A stretch of DNA of 64,000 nt from Riptortus pedestris (GCA_019009955.1 CM032231.1:42532501-42596500), one strand, 5' to 3'. Shown: positions 35,866-47,697, counted from the first letter of the stretch. The notes: generated from the letters alone by a model not told the origin. Translations and numbers: made by a program.

Positions 35866-36304
35866 CCCCTACTCAAGTGATTTTTGCTTAAAGCAATTGG
35901 GGAATCTGAATAGTTCTTATAGCTTTTGCTTGACAGATTTTCTGAATTTGCAATTACACTATTGTTCTGCTGGATGAATGACAAACAATTTGGGCACGGA
36001 GTAAGAAGATTAAAAAAAATTGTCAACTACTTACCTGTACAAAGTGCAAGTATCCAAGATGAAAATATCTTTCTTCTATCTTTTTTTGAACTTGTTACTT
36101 CCAGGTCACACACATACATAAATTTGAATGACCCATAAATTTTGGAGTCAGCAATATATTATTGACATTTCAAGTATATCTAAATCTCTCCATAGTAAAT
36201 TAACATCAGACATCTCATAAATGTGGTTGGGTATTATTTATAAGATTACTAACTGTACCCTGCATGCATTGCTATGCCACCAACTAAAATACTAAATTAT
36301 AATA

Positions 36305-37160
36305 AAGATGTATTTAATAAAAGTTACTATGAATATCAAATTAAACAAATTTTGCCATGTGCACGTTCGCCAAAAAAAGAATAGGAAACGAAACATGACA
36401 ATTTTTTCATTTCATGCCTCCCTAACAACCCCCACTCCTGTTCGTTTCTAAAAATGTTAATATAGCTTATAATCAAGTATACGGAGTTTCGTTGATTTTG
36501 ATTTAGTCTTTTGAGTCCCATAACAGTGTTGACCCCTTCTATAGTTTTTCGTGTATACCTCATTTATACTTCGTTATACGGAAAAAGTGCATATATCAAA
36601 AGTTACTTTAAATAACAAAATAAACAACTTTTGTTATATGCATAATTGGCGAAAAACCAATAGGAAACGAAATATAGCTATTTTTAATTTCAGACCTCCC
36701 TTACAACTGCAACTCCAGTTTGTAACTCAAAATTTTAATATAGCTTATAATCAGGAAAGTGTTAAAACTAAATCATATACGGAGTTTCGTTTAGCTCGGT
36801 TGAGTCTTTTGTGCCATATAAAATTGTTGAGTCCCACTATTGTTTGTAGCGTATAACTCATTTATACTTCGGAATAAGACAAAAGGGTATATCACAAAAG
36901 TTACTCTAAATAACAAAATAAACAACTTTTGTTATGTGCATATTTGCCGAAAAACCAATAGGAGACGAAATATCGCTATTTTTAATTTCAGGCCTCCCTT
37001 TTAACCCCCACTCCTGTTCGCCTCAGACAATATTAATATAGCCAGAAACCTAACCTGTTTTAGTAGTAATATACATACCAAGTTTCATAAAATTCGGTTC
37101 AGCCCTTTACGATTCTATAAAAGACATACAGACAAACATTCATTTTTATAATATAAATAC
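36305..37160 (+). repeat. Repeat family 'Y', three ~304-bp internal units plus 3' tail
   Basis: Units recur with the order CATTTATACTTCGxxATA, AAAAGTTACTxTAAATAAC, AAAATAAACAACTTTTGTTA, TGCATAxTTGxCGAAAAACC, AATAGGAAACGAAATAT and CCTCCCTTxxAACCCCCACT. Unit anchors fall at 36562 and 36866. The tail CCAAGTTTCATAAAATTCGG, TTCAGCCCTTTACGATTCTA with ACAGACAAACATTC is the kind of 3' end seen in many arthropod retroposons. Confidence 0.7.
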
Positions 37161-38236
37161 ATATTATGTAAGATGATAAAATAATAAAGGGTAAGTAGAC
37201 ATAAATAAAGTCATAATAACTGAAATATATAAACATATTATTTACATATTAGAAAATAAAAGCAAATGAAACATTATCTCTAAAGGCCAGACTTTTTTTT
37301 TAACCCATTAAATAATATTAATAAATAAATAAATATCCATTTTACAATAAATAAGTAGTCTTATTACAAAATGTATTAAATAAGAAAGACCATTAGGTAT
37401 TCCAACCTTACAGGTAATGAGGGTATTGGTAGTTATTCATCATAATTCTTTTGTTAATTACATTGCTTATTTTAATTAATTTATTGAAAAATAATTATTT
37501 AACTTTTTAATTAAATAAATGATATAAATTAATTTATGGGAAATTTCCAAATAATAATTTCCTATTAAATTTATTTTACATTAAATACAAATATATTACA
37601 ATCTCTATAGAAAAGGGAGATAATGTAAACTAATAAAAGTTATGGAACCATACAATTTGATTTCTTGGTAATAGCTGAGAAGAAAATATTTTGTATTGTT
37701 TTTACAAATAATTTTTTTTGTTCAATTATGTTGATACTATAGGAACACATATTATTAATAAAATCTAAAATAGCACACCAACAGAAAAATAGATCTCTTT
37801 TTAAATACAGACTATCATTCTCAAGTTACTCAATTCAATTTTTAATATGCCATTAAAGGATGATGGATGATCACTAACAATCTACAGCTTTTCTTTCAAT
37901 CAGTAACTTGATATTAGAAACACATGGTTCTGTACCTAGGTTCCAAGCGATTAATTAAAAATCATAGCATAAAGGTGATGGAGGAATCAAAAAGATTGAT
38001 TATGAAAAAAATTCTGCAGCACTTCTACAGAAAACATTTTAAAGGTAAAATATAAAACTTAAAAAACAATATTTCACAATCTGAAAAAATTCTGTATATT
38101 CTGTATATTCTGTATTATGTACATTTTTAAAGCAAAACATTTTGCTGACTAATAAGATAAAACTGAAAAAAAAAAAAAGAGTGACCTAGGTCTTGTTTTA
38201 TATGTTGGAAGTATTGTACTCCTTGGAGAGTGAGTA
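37161..38236. other. AT-rich intergenic sequence, probable CARS 3' UTR
   Basis: No ORF. Several TTTATT (minus AATAAA) occur, e.g. 37570-37575, but none is clearly the site used. Confidence 0.35.
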
Positions 38237-40429
38237 TTATGCTGGACTTGATACTGGTACTGAAGAAGATTGAGCAGCTAAATATTTAGTTTGCTGAGCC
38301 ATTTGAAGTTTCTTCAGCTTATTGCGAGCATTTTTGCTCAGTTCTTTTCCTTCAATATCGTGAGTAGGTATGCCATCATCGTCCCAGGCAGAATATTTGT
38401 CCTTCATGTTGATGAACATAGTCTTCGGGTCAACTAGTTTTTGAGCTTCCTTCTCCGCCTGTTTTGCTAAACGTTTAGCCTTTTCATCTTCTTTCTGCAA
38501 TTTAATACGTTCACGTTCTTCTTTTTCTTTCAATAATATCTGTTTATCTACTAACTTAATAGCCGATGGTTTACCTTCTCTGTCTTCCAGTCGAACTCCT
38601 AGTTCAGGCAATTTGTCATCACGAAGTTTATCACAGCACTCCAAAATACTAATATTTTTTGCTTCTTTAGCTTTTGATCTGATTTCATCTCTGAATTCTC
38701 CAAGAACTTTTAAATATGGCAGGAGTATAGTTTCAACATTAGCTGCCTCTGTTGACTTCATCGTAGGAAAGCCTATGGTTTCTATTTCCGTCACGATTCC
38801 AAATATTTTAAGAATACGTGTTATATATAAAGAAATATTTTTTAATAAATGAGTATTGACATTGTTTCCCTTCATATAAATATTACATTCAGTAATGCAT
38901 TCTTTTATTTTTTCTAATGCAGTTCGAGTATCAACATTATCACAAAGAGCTCGATGAACAGCTTCTTTTGTTTCATAAAACATTTTGTTTAAGTGGTTCT
39001 CTTCTTGCCTCCATTTCATAAACGAATCGGTGATACTGATATTTTCAAATGCTTGAACATAGTCTTTAACATTGAGAAAGAATTCCATGAACATTTTTTC
39101 ATAGGACAAAGCAATATCCATAGTATTTTTGCTGTAGTCTAACGTATCTCGCCAAGAATGAAGGAGAAATGCAAACCTTAATTGTCTTGCACTGAATTCC
39201 TTAAGAGCATCTGCAATTGTAATAAAATTTTTCAACGATTTAGACATTTTGCAACCAGCAATAGTTAAGTGGCCAGAATGAAGAAAGTAGCGCACCCAAC
39301 AGTCATTATCAAAATATGCTTCTGCTTGCGCAATTTCATTATCATGGTGAGGAAATTTAAGATCTATGCCACCAGTATGGATGTCAAGTGAGTCACCGCA
39401 AATAGCGGATGCCATAACAGAACATTCAATATGCCAACCTGGCCTTCCTTTACCCCAAGGGCTGTCCCATGCAGGTTCACCCGGTTTTGATGCCTTCCAT
39501 AGAGCAAAATCTGTTGCACATCGTTTTTCTTTATGCTCTGATAATTCACCCTCTCCTTCTTCTAAAGATTTAACATCACCATAAGCTTCTGGGACAAGTT
39601 TTGCGTATGAATGGTTGTCTTTGGAGTCAAATGCAGTAACATCAAAATATACAGATTGATTTGATACGTAACCCAATCCATTGCTAATAATTTTTTCGAT
39701 GTATTTAATGATTTCAGGGACATATTCACTTACTCTAGTGATAACATCTGGTCGTAAAATGTTTAATGAATCCATGTCTTCATGAAATTTGTGTTCCCAA
39801 AACTTGGGCAATTCAAAGAATATGGAATTATCCTGAATTGTGGGAGAGTGTTGCTTATCTAAAATGTCTCCTAAAGGATCTTTAGCTGTCAGCAACATCT
39901 CTTGGATAGCAGACCGTAGTACTACTGGATTGTTTTCTTCTATAGATTTTTGAACTTTGTCAATAGCAGAACCAATATTATCTGCAAGCTTATCCAACAT
40001 CAGACGCATACTGGGGTCAGTAACATTCTGAACTTTTTGAAGGAGATGTTCCAATGAACTTTTGGTGTCTTTTAAAACTTGTTCAAGAGGCTTGTTGGAT
40101 GCATCTTCCATATATTTTTTATAGAAGTATTCTTTTCTAGCTCTTTTAATAATTTTGTCATCAATATCAGTTATGTTCATTACATACATGACATCATATC
40201 CAAAATAGTCTGAAAGAACTCTTCTTAAAATATCAAACGATATGTAACTTCTGGCATGTCCCATATGTGCAGCATCATAAACAGTGGGGCCACAACTGTA
40301 CCACTGAACAGTTTTACCATTTTTTGGCAGAAACGCTTCCTTCTTCCTAGTTAAACTATTATACAAATGAAGTACCGGAGGTTCTTTTAGAGTTTCGACA
40401 TGCCATGGTGGCTGGGCTCTTTTGGCCAT
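38237..40429 (-). CDS. CARS1: Cysteine--tRNA ligase, cytoplasmic
   Basis: A 730-residue single-exon ORF (human CARS1 is about 748). It charges tRNA-Cys with cysteine for cytosolic translation. Class I synthetase motifs are complete: HLYNSLTRKKEAFLP, SCGPTVYD with zinc Cys46, HMGH at 55-58, ARSYISFDILRRVL, NITDIDDKIIKRA, the eukaryote-type insertion (about 100-290), GRPGWHIECSVMAS with zinc Cys336, HTGGIDLKFPHHDNE with zinc His/Glu, and KMSKS at 394-398. After the helical anticodon-binding region a Lys/Glu-rich coiled segment (KEEERERIKLQ type) leads to the eukaryotic C-terminal extension with AWDDDGIPTHD. The start MAKRAQPPWH precedes the first conserved block by about 20 residues as in animals. 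No coding introns, like the dynein LIC gene in this window. Confidence 0.97.
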   Translation of the reverse strand: MAKRAQPPWHVETLKEPPVLHLYNSLTRKKEAFLPKNGKTVQWYSCGPTVYDAAHMGHARSYISFDILRRVLSDYFGYDVMYVMNITDIDDKIIKRARKEYFYKKYMEDASNKPLEQVLKDTKSSLEHLLQKVQNVTDPSMRLMLDKLADNIGSAIDKVQKSIEENNPVVLRSAIQEMLLTAKDPLGDILDKQHSPTIQDNSIFFELPKFWEHKFHEDMDSLNILRPDVITRVSEYVPEIIKYIEKIISNGLGYVSNQSVYFDVTAFDSKDNHSYAKLVPEAYGDVKSLEEGEGELSEHKEKRCATDFALWKASKPGEPAWDSPWGKGRPGWHIECSVMASAICGDSLDIHTGGIDLKFPHHDNEIAQAEAYFDNDCWVRYFLHSGHLTIAGCKMSKSLKNFITIADALKEFSARQLRFAFLLHSWRDTLDYSKNTMDIALSYEKMFMEFFLNVKDYVQAFENISITDSFMKWRQEENHLNKMFYETKEAVHRALCDNVDTRTALEKIKECITECNIYMKGNNVNTHLLKNISLYITRILKIFGIVTEIETIGFPTMKSTEAANVETILLPYLKVLGEFRDEIRSKAKEAKNISILECCDKLRDDKLPELGVRLEDREGKPSAIKLVDKQILLKEKEERERIKLQKEDEKAKRLAKQAEKEAQKLVDPKTMFINMKDKYSAWDDDGIPTHDIEGKELSKNARNKLKKLQMAQQTKYLAAQSSSVPVSSPA

Positions 40430-41550
40430 GGTTAAAATAGAATTTCAGTACAAAGAGGGAAAATGTAGACTAATAGAACTGAAGAATGTAATCTTAGTAC
40501 AAACCTCTCAAAAGTTTCACTTTAGTAAAATAATGTTTCTCACGATTACAAAACACTTCCAACTTACTACGACAAACAGATTATTGACTACAACTATATA
40601 GTCAAAGGAATATATCACTCATGTAAGCTTCTTAGATAACACCACACACTGCAATCTAGCTGTCAAACATTACCCATCTGAAGTAAACTCTGATTATATG
40701 AAATCACACCCTTGTCCAATTGAATAAACTAATGCCAGTTAACTCTGACAGTTTACAAAACAATGACTGCTGACAGGAAGGCTTTTTGTATAAACATAAC
40801 TACTGAGTGCAACATTTAAATCGAACGATGAAAACCACGTGTGACAAAAAGTTCGACTTCAATAATCGATAGTATTTCTAAGAAGTATTATGGTTACAGT
40901 AGTTGGGTGATATGCAGTTTGATCCTACCCTTGTTACGTCACCGTACACCATCTTGTTTTTTTTTTTTTACTTTCGTGTCTTCGGATTTCCAAAGTGCTT
41001 ACGCTTTCATTTCATTTCCATTTTAATGATCCAACAAATTAAGTGTGTTAAAAAGGATAAAGTTAAAATCAAAGTCCCCACCCTTGGTGTAAATGACCGA
41101 TGATGTATTTTGGAAATTTTTGAACGCGGTCACTAAAGTCTATCCTCCGCAATCTAAGAATCCACCAAATTAAGTGTGTTAAAAAAGATAAAGTTAGAAA
41201 AACAGAATGACCTCGGTCGCCAATTTCAAAATTGCGCCGCCAAGGGTGGGATTAAACTGCATTTTCACCTAGTAGTTTAATGGAAAACAAAAATCTCCGA
41301 TGGCTAGCGCTCCTATTCGATCAATCATGTACTGATTCTCGAAGGAGGTTTATTTCTGCAAATGACTTGTGACTTTCATTATTTACCCTGAAATAAAAAA
41401 TATTATTTCAAATGCAATTCAGACATTTAAATGCTTTTGAATAACTATACAAATATTGACACATATTTATTGTGCTTTGATGAGATTTCCTTTAAATGCT
41501 ATTTATTAATGTCTACTTTATTCTACTATGGTACAAATTGTCTGGGTCTC
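40430..41550. other. Upstream region of CARS with 41-bp direct repeat
   Basis: It should contain the CARS promoter (minus). Two near-identical direct copies, each about 41 bases, lie at about 41027-41067 and 41160-41200 (shared AAATTAAGTGTGTTAAAAA then GATAAAGTTA). Between them CpG content is higher. This could be a promoter of an unseen plus-strand transcript or a repeat; no exon was recognised. Confidence 0.4.
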
Positions 41551-41770
41551 AGGTTGGCCGAACGCGTTAAGGCGTTGTTCTTAATCTCGTGTTGTAGACC
41601 TAGAATGGCGGGTTTGATTCCCGCCCTCGGCAGTAGAAATTTATTTAGTGACGGACTCATTAAATAAACTCCTTAGTCCCACCCTGGCTAGAAAAGGGTG
41701 GTAACCTGTAGATAACCCGTCCCGATTAGCATAGTAGCATAAAGTGGACGTTAATAATAATAAACAAACA
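41551..41770 (+). repeat. tRNA-derived SINE, most complete copy
   Basis: Head: GGTTGGCCGAACGCGTTAAG (A box, Leu/Ser-type D arm) and GGCGGGTTTGATTCCCGCC (B box in a perfect T arm). Body: TTTATTTAGTGACGG, CCACCCTGGCTAGAAAAGGG, GGTAACCTGTAGATAACCCG; tail (TAA)n. The long variable-arm-like gap between the boxes suits a class II tRNA origin. Confidence 0.85.
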
Positions 41771-41779
41771 AATTGTCTA

Positions 41780-41912
41780 CTTGTCCATACTTTACTAGCC
41801 AGTGTGGGACTAAGGATTTTATTTATTGAGTCATTAAATAATTTTCTAGTACTCAGCCAGGAATCAAACTCTAGGGTTATCACATGCATTGAGAAATTAA
41901 CTCTCATGGCTA
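41780..41912 (-). repeat. SINE, inverted relative to the preceding copy
   Basis: TTTACTAGCCAGTGTGGGAC, TCAGCCAGGAATCAAACTCT and CTCTCATGGC are reverse-complement SINE blocks. With 41551-41770 it makes a tail-to-tail inverted pair. Confidence 0.7.
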
Positions 41913-41929
41913 ACTTGAGCTTCCAATTT

Positions 41930-42005
41930 ATAGGGAAATCAGCTATTGAGTGCTCATGAAATGATTTTTTTAAAAATTCTACAAATGTCCATTGACCCTT
42001 AAGAT
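41930..42005 (-). repeat. HINE-like 3' end fragment
   Basis: GGGAAATCAGCTATTGAG and CTACAAATGTCCATTGACCC. Confidence 0.5.
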
Positions 42006-42128
42006 GTTTACTCTCCATTATTAAGAGCTAAACTGAAAAATAATTGTAAATAAACAGTTATATCTATTTTTCAGTTTTCAGTCTTAATGAACATGTACAT
42101 CTGATAATAATTAGCTGTCTTTATTTTA

Positions 42129-42350
42129 GCAGGTTTCCTTTATGGGAAATGTATTTATCTGTCCGTTCGCCTGTCCTTCCGTCCATCCATCTATCTAGGG
42201 AAATTTTGAAAATTCAAAATATCTTCGTTATTATACGTTGGATCAAAAAATTGTATATAACCAGTCTTAATGCAATTTAATTACCTATAAATGTTGTTAT
42301 ATACATATTTTTCCTATCAAGTATGTTAATAGAGATATTCGGATCTTTCA
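42129..42350 (-). repeat. HINE-like element, partial, with GTCC-rich core
   Basis: The palindrome GCAGGTTTCCTTTATGGGAA is followed, where other copies have (TA)n, by a GTCC/TCCATC-rich stretch (42157-42195), then the usual body with AAATTGTATATAACCAGTCT. Confidence 0.6.
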
Positions 42351-42594
42351 GTTTATTGTTTTTAGTAAACACCCACTCCTAATCATGTAATATTAACAAT
42401 AAGCTGTTATTTCATGAACCACTTTATTCTTAGCTAAAATACCAAATATGTTTTTCAAGAGACCATTATAATGCGTCATACATGGAAATAAGCAGAGTGA
42501 TTGCGTCATCAATTACGATCAATTTTGATGTCTTAACTTAAAAATGTTTGTCTTCAACACTGTGAAGTGGGGGTTTACTGAAGGCTGAAGATTT

Positions 42595-42994
42595 ACAGGG
42601 GCTGCGTAAACTAAGCAGATTAGAGAGACAATAGAGAAATCTCCATACGAGAGCCGAGCAGTTACGGAAACGGCCGAACTAGCTTTTGACGGAAACTCAC
42701 GACTAGTCCCGAAGTTAGCCGATCTCATTTCATCCATTACAATTAATAAAAATGCAAATATCTCGTTTAATATTCAAGATAGAGAATAAATGCTTAGAAC
42801 AATATTTATAGTAAATTTAATTTGCAATAGGATTTGTTCTATACAATTTTCTAATCCGACGTATGGTAACGGAGATATTCTGAGTTTTCGAAAATACCCC
42901 CTTCTTAAACCCCTCCTTCCAGTGGTCCGATTTCAGCCATTAATGAACTTGATCTGTCTTTTTTCATAAAACGTTTACATATCGAGCTTGGTAA

Positions 42995-43054
<60 letters not shown>

Positions 43055-43172
43055 TTGAACGGACCTCATTTTCTTCATCTCCTGGGTAGGATCGATGGAC
43101 ATTTGAAGAAATTTTTAGAAGATCGCATCATGAGTACGACCTGAGTAGCTGATTTCCATTAAGGCAAATCGT
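42595..43172 (+). mobile_element. HINE-like element, near full length
   Basis: It runs from CAGGGGCTGCGTAAACTAAG to CTGATTTCCATTAAGGCAAA, with (TA)n at 42997-43049. The GAAGTGGGGGTTTACTGAAG just before it is a body block of the long variant (see 46370), suggesting nesting of one copy in another. Confidence 0.75.
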
Positions 43173-43693
43173 CGAAAAAAGTCGGTCAGGGAAGGGCTGC
43201 GTAAATGGAGATTCTACTTTTTATTTATCGTTCCTCTCATAATAATTTTGCAAATTTAATAATATCAGGCAATTATAAAGTCGTATCACCATACTCTGAG
43301 AGCTCTCACGATGAGTGGAATAGAATAATTTGAAATTTGTGTTCCGGCCATAACGTTAGTTTATTCTTTATGAAATATATTCAAATATTTCGTGAATAGA
43401 GAAACCTGTGTGTTTTTTTCTTTTTCTTTTTTTTTAATATCCCAAAAATGTAATCAATATTATATCATTTTTAGTAAAATCTCACATTAATAATAAACGA
43501 CTAGTTGTTAGCAATTGTTATGTAGAACTGGTTACAATTTACATGCTAAAAAGGGCGTTAGAAATTTTTTGTAAAGGAAAAAATCAATTGAATTTTTTCA
43601 AAAAATATATATTTGATATATAGCAGCTTCCACATTCACGCGCACAATTATAGTATACTTTATGGTGGATAATTACACAGAACATAAAAAATG

Positions 43694-44662
43694 CCCGTCA
43701 CGCAGGGCTGCGCAAACTAAGCAGATTTCCCACGTGAAGTTTTACTATAGATAAATCTTCCTACAGGTAACAAAAAATTAACACTGTGAATATTAAGTGA
43801 ATAACATACAGCAAATAGAATTTATTAACCTCCTGACGGAAAGCGTCTGAATTGTAAACAAACAGGCCAGCCAACCTCTTGGAGCTGAATTAATAGATAG
43901 AAATATTCTAGACCGGAAAGAAAAACAATTCCTGAAATATATTTCTGAATATAACATATTAATTTTATTGAAAACTATTTACTATATCTATTAGTGTAAT
44001 TTCATCATAAAAAATAAAACTAGAATAATTTTTATCTCAATCACTCAAATTTTAGTAGTCCAAGAACTTAAGAAGGGGTAGGGATCAAAAGAACATATTT
44101 GCGTATAATAAAGGTTATTTGAAAACAATATTATGTATTTAAGCTTCAAATAAAGTGGTTTATTATATAACAGAGTATTGTTTATGTGACATGAGTAGAA
44201 GTGGGGGGTTGCTGAATGCTGAAAAATGCAAATATTGATTAATATTCAAGATAGAGAATAAATGTATATAAGTGTTAAATTCATAAATAAATGTACATAT
44301 TAATAACATAAATATAACTTGTTTATTAATTTTAATTCTAAATGTAAACAACCAGAAGAAAATTCATAGAGGAACATACTATACTACAAATACTATAACC
44401 TCAAAAATGATATGTTAACAAAAGTAACTCAATAATCATATGTTAACAAGAGTAACACACTAATCATATGTTAACAATAAGAATATTTATAGTACGTTTA
44501 ATTTGCAATAAAATTGGTTCTATACTATTTTTCGATCCGACGTATAACGGAGATATTTCAAAATTTCAAAATTCTCCCCTTCTAACCCCCCCCCCCCTCC
44601 CACTCTCTCTGGTCCGCCTTTAGTCGATAACGAACTTGTTCTTTAGTATTGCATGAAACGCC

Positions 44663-44698
<36 letters not shown>
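43694..44698 (+). mobile_element. HINE-like element, long variant, interrupted at its TA tract
   Basis: It begins CCCGTCACGCAGGGCTGCGC and shares with the copy at 45894 an extra block of about 400 bases (GAATTGTAAACAAACAGG, GACCGGAAAG, TTTATTATATAACAGAGTAT, GTAGAAGTGGGGG). It ends in (TA)n at 44665-44698, where element Y begins. Confidence 0.7.
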
Positions 44699-44699
<1 letters not shown>

Positions 44700-45745
44700 T
44701 AGCTCAAATACCCGGCTTCGCTCGAGAATTCATTTGAGGCTGAATGGTGATGGTATATTTTTGGCAAGGCTTTACTTTGCACAATATTTTGACATTTACC
44801 CGTTCCAGTGTTTAGGGTTAATACCCGTTGTTGGCATTTGTTAATAATACAAGTATTTTTTTATGTAAGGCTTCACTTTCCTGCATATTGTCATATTTCC
44901 CGTCTCCTGTGCATTATGCATAGATTTGGATTATTAAGGAGAAAATATTGAAATACATTTGAGTTAATTTTTTCAGGTGAGGTACCTGGTAGTTCATATT
45001 GAAAAGAAGTGTTGAGCAAATTTCTCTAAATAACAAAATAAACAACTCTTGTTATGTGCATATTTGCCGAAACCACAATAGGAAATCACTATTATTAATT
45101 TCAGGCCTTCCTTATAACCCCCACTCCTGCCCGTCCCTAGAAATGTTAATATGGCTTATTATAAGGAAGGCGTTAGTACTAATAAACATACTGAGTGTTT
45201 TATTTAGTTCGGTTGAGTCTTTTGTGCCAAATAAAATTGTTGTCTCCCGCTATAATGTTTTGCATATAACGCCTTTATACTTCGGTATATAATAAAAGTG
45301 TATATATAAAAAAAAAGTTTCCTTAAATAACAAAATAAACAACTTTTGTTATGTGCATATTTGCCGAAAATGCAATAGGAAACGAAATATCACTATTATT
45401 AATTTCAGGCCTTCCTTATAACCCCCACTCCTGCCCGTCCCTAGAAATGGTAGTATAGCTTATTATAATGAAGGCGTTAGTACTAATTCACATACCGAGT
45501 TTAGTTTAATTCGGTTGATTCTTTAGTGCCAAATAAAATTGTGGACTCCCGCTTTAGTTTATAGCGTATAACTCATTTATGCTTCCGTATATGGCAAAAG
45601 TGCATATAACAAGAGTTACTCTAAATAACAAAATAAACAACTTTTGTTATGTACATATTTGCTGAAAAAGCAATAGGAAACGAAATATCGCTATTTTTAA
45701 TTTCAGGCCTCCCTTATAACCCCCACTCCAATTTGCTAAAACTGT
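44699..45745 (+). repeat. Repeat family 'Y', 5' end plus three ~310-bp units
   Basis: The 5' end is CTAGCTCAAATACCCGGCTT (CGCTCGAGAATTC follows), then internal units with anchors TTTATACTTCGGTAT at 45265 and TTTATGCTTCCGTAT at 45577. It was inserted into, or joined at, the TA tract of the preceding element. Confidence 0.7.
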
Positions 45746-45893
45746 ACTGTATTGACTTTGTAATGAAGAGAATATGGGAATTCATAATTTAATTTTTTTT
45801 AATAACTTAGATATTTGGATAATTATCTGTCAGTTATTGGGTCATGCTAATATTTTGCCCTTTGGCATTGTATTTGTAATGACAGGCTAATAG

Positions 45894-46838
45894 TCCGTCA
45901 CGCAGGGGCTGCGTAAACCAAGCAGATTTCCCACGCGAAGGTTTACAATAGATTATTATGCATACAGGTAACACTACCGTGAATGCTCAGTAAATTTAAA
46001 ATATTAGTTAATAATGCCTACAACGGAACACGGCTGAATTGTAAACAAACAGGTCAGGCAGCGGCATTGTAGCGCTGCATAGATAGACCGGAAAGACAAA
46101 CAATTAATGAAATATATCTGAATGTAACAAATTAATTTTATTAAAAACAATTTACTAAAGCTAGTGCTGTAATTTGTAATGATTCAGAATCAGTTTTATT
46201 ACTCAAATTATAGTAATCCAAAAACAAAAGAAGGGGGGGGAGGAGGGTCAACAGTACGTATTTGCATATATCTCACAAAGTAAAAGTTCAATGAAAACAA
46301 TATTTGGTATTTAGGTATCGAATAATATGGTTTATTATATAACAGAGTATTATTCATGTAACACTAGTAGAAGTGGGGGTTTACTGAAGGCTGAAAACTG
46401 AAAAATGCCAATACCTCGGTTAATATTCAAGATAGAGAATAAATGTATATAAAAATATTTATAGTACATTTAATTTTCAATAAGATTGATTCTATATACT
46501 GTTTCGATCCAACTTATAGTAACGGAGATATTTCGAATTTTCAAAATTCTCCCCCTCTAACCCCTCCCCCCCCCCACTGGTCCGATTTCAGCCGTTAACG
46601 AACTTGATCTTTCTTTTTACATAAAACGATTAAATATCGAGTTTGGCAACGATTAAACAAAAATTGCGACCGCTAGAGCGGTAACAGACCGCTGTATATA
46701 TATATGTATACAGTTTTGAACGGACCTCATTTTCGTCATCACCTGGGTAGGATAGATGGACATTTGAAGAAAAATTTCGAAAATTCCGTCTCGAGTACGA
46801 CCTCAATAGCTGATTTCCCTTAAGGGTAATCGGCTAAA
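45894..46838 (+). mobile_element. HINE-like element, long variant, both ends present
   Basis: The 5' end is TCCGTCACGCAGGGGCTGCG and the 3' end is CTTAAGGGTAATCGGCTAA. At the internal TA position only TATATATATATGTATA is present. About 945 bp against roughly 500-570 for the short variant. Confidence 0.8.
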
Positions 46839-47502
46839 ACATAGAGAGAGTACAAGAGCAGATACGGAGCCCGACGTCTGAGAAACGTTCTTTTTCAAAT
46901 TAAAAATAATAAAGTATATCATTAAAACACATATGCCTCTACCATATACGACTAATCTTATATAGGGTATGATAATCCACCATTAAAATGTACGATGGCC
47001 TTAATGAGAGAATGGGAATATTACAATATATTTGATTATAAAACATTTTTTGAAACTTTTATTAATACTTCAATCAACATTTTGATGTACACATCACTGG
47101 TAGAGTACTTGGTTCATATTACTTTGTTTGTATAACATAACTAGAAGAAACAAATGAGAACTTGTTCGGAAAAGAAAATGTATTTTTGGAATTTATCCCA
47201 ATGAACTATTATTTGTTTCAAAAGATTGAATCAGTAAGTAGACAAATACCCTAAAAGCAATAAAGAATGATAGTTTAAATTTCCTGAGGATAAAGGCAGT
47301 CTAGAGAATGGAGCTGTAAAATGTGGATTATCAGGATAATTTGAGTATTCATGCTGACACTAATACTTAGAACGAACTCAGACACATACACTAAAACAGA
47401 AATAGAATTATTTTCTTAAGTTATCGTTTTAAACGAATCCTTTCTACAGAAAACACTATTTTAACTAATAGGGTGCTCTAAAGATAATAAATTCTCCTTT
47501 CC

Positions 47503-47697
47503 TTGCAGGTCTCAGTTGTAGACTACGAGAAAGCTTTTGATAGTATAATAACATTAGTATTAATAGCAGCCATGGAGAAGCAAATAATGGAAGTGGATAT
47601 AAGATCTAGCTCTAGTTTATTTATGAAAATTCCTAAACGAAGCAAGATATTGAGAGTAAGATGGCGAGAATTTCTGCTAAAAGGGAACTACAGCTGA
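47503..47697 (+). pseudogene. Non-LTR reverse transcriptase fragment
   Basis: VSVVDYEKAFDSI, then VLIAAMEKQIMEVDI, matches the RT motif containing the first catalytic Asp (F/V-D-Y-x-K-A-F-D). Downstream codons no longer match. 46839-47500 holds nothing recognised. Confidence 0.5.

Noticed and set aside
41551..41640. Functional tRNA gene (Leu/Ser type)
   Set aside because: A and B boxes are present, but the sequence continues into the SINE body shared with many copies and the anticodon arm is poor.
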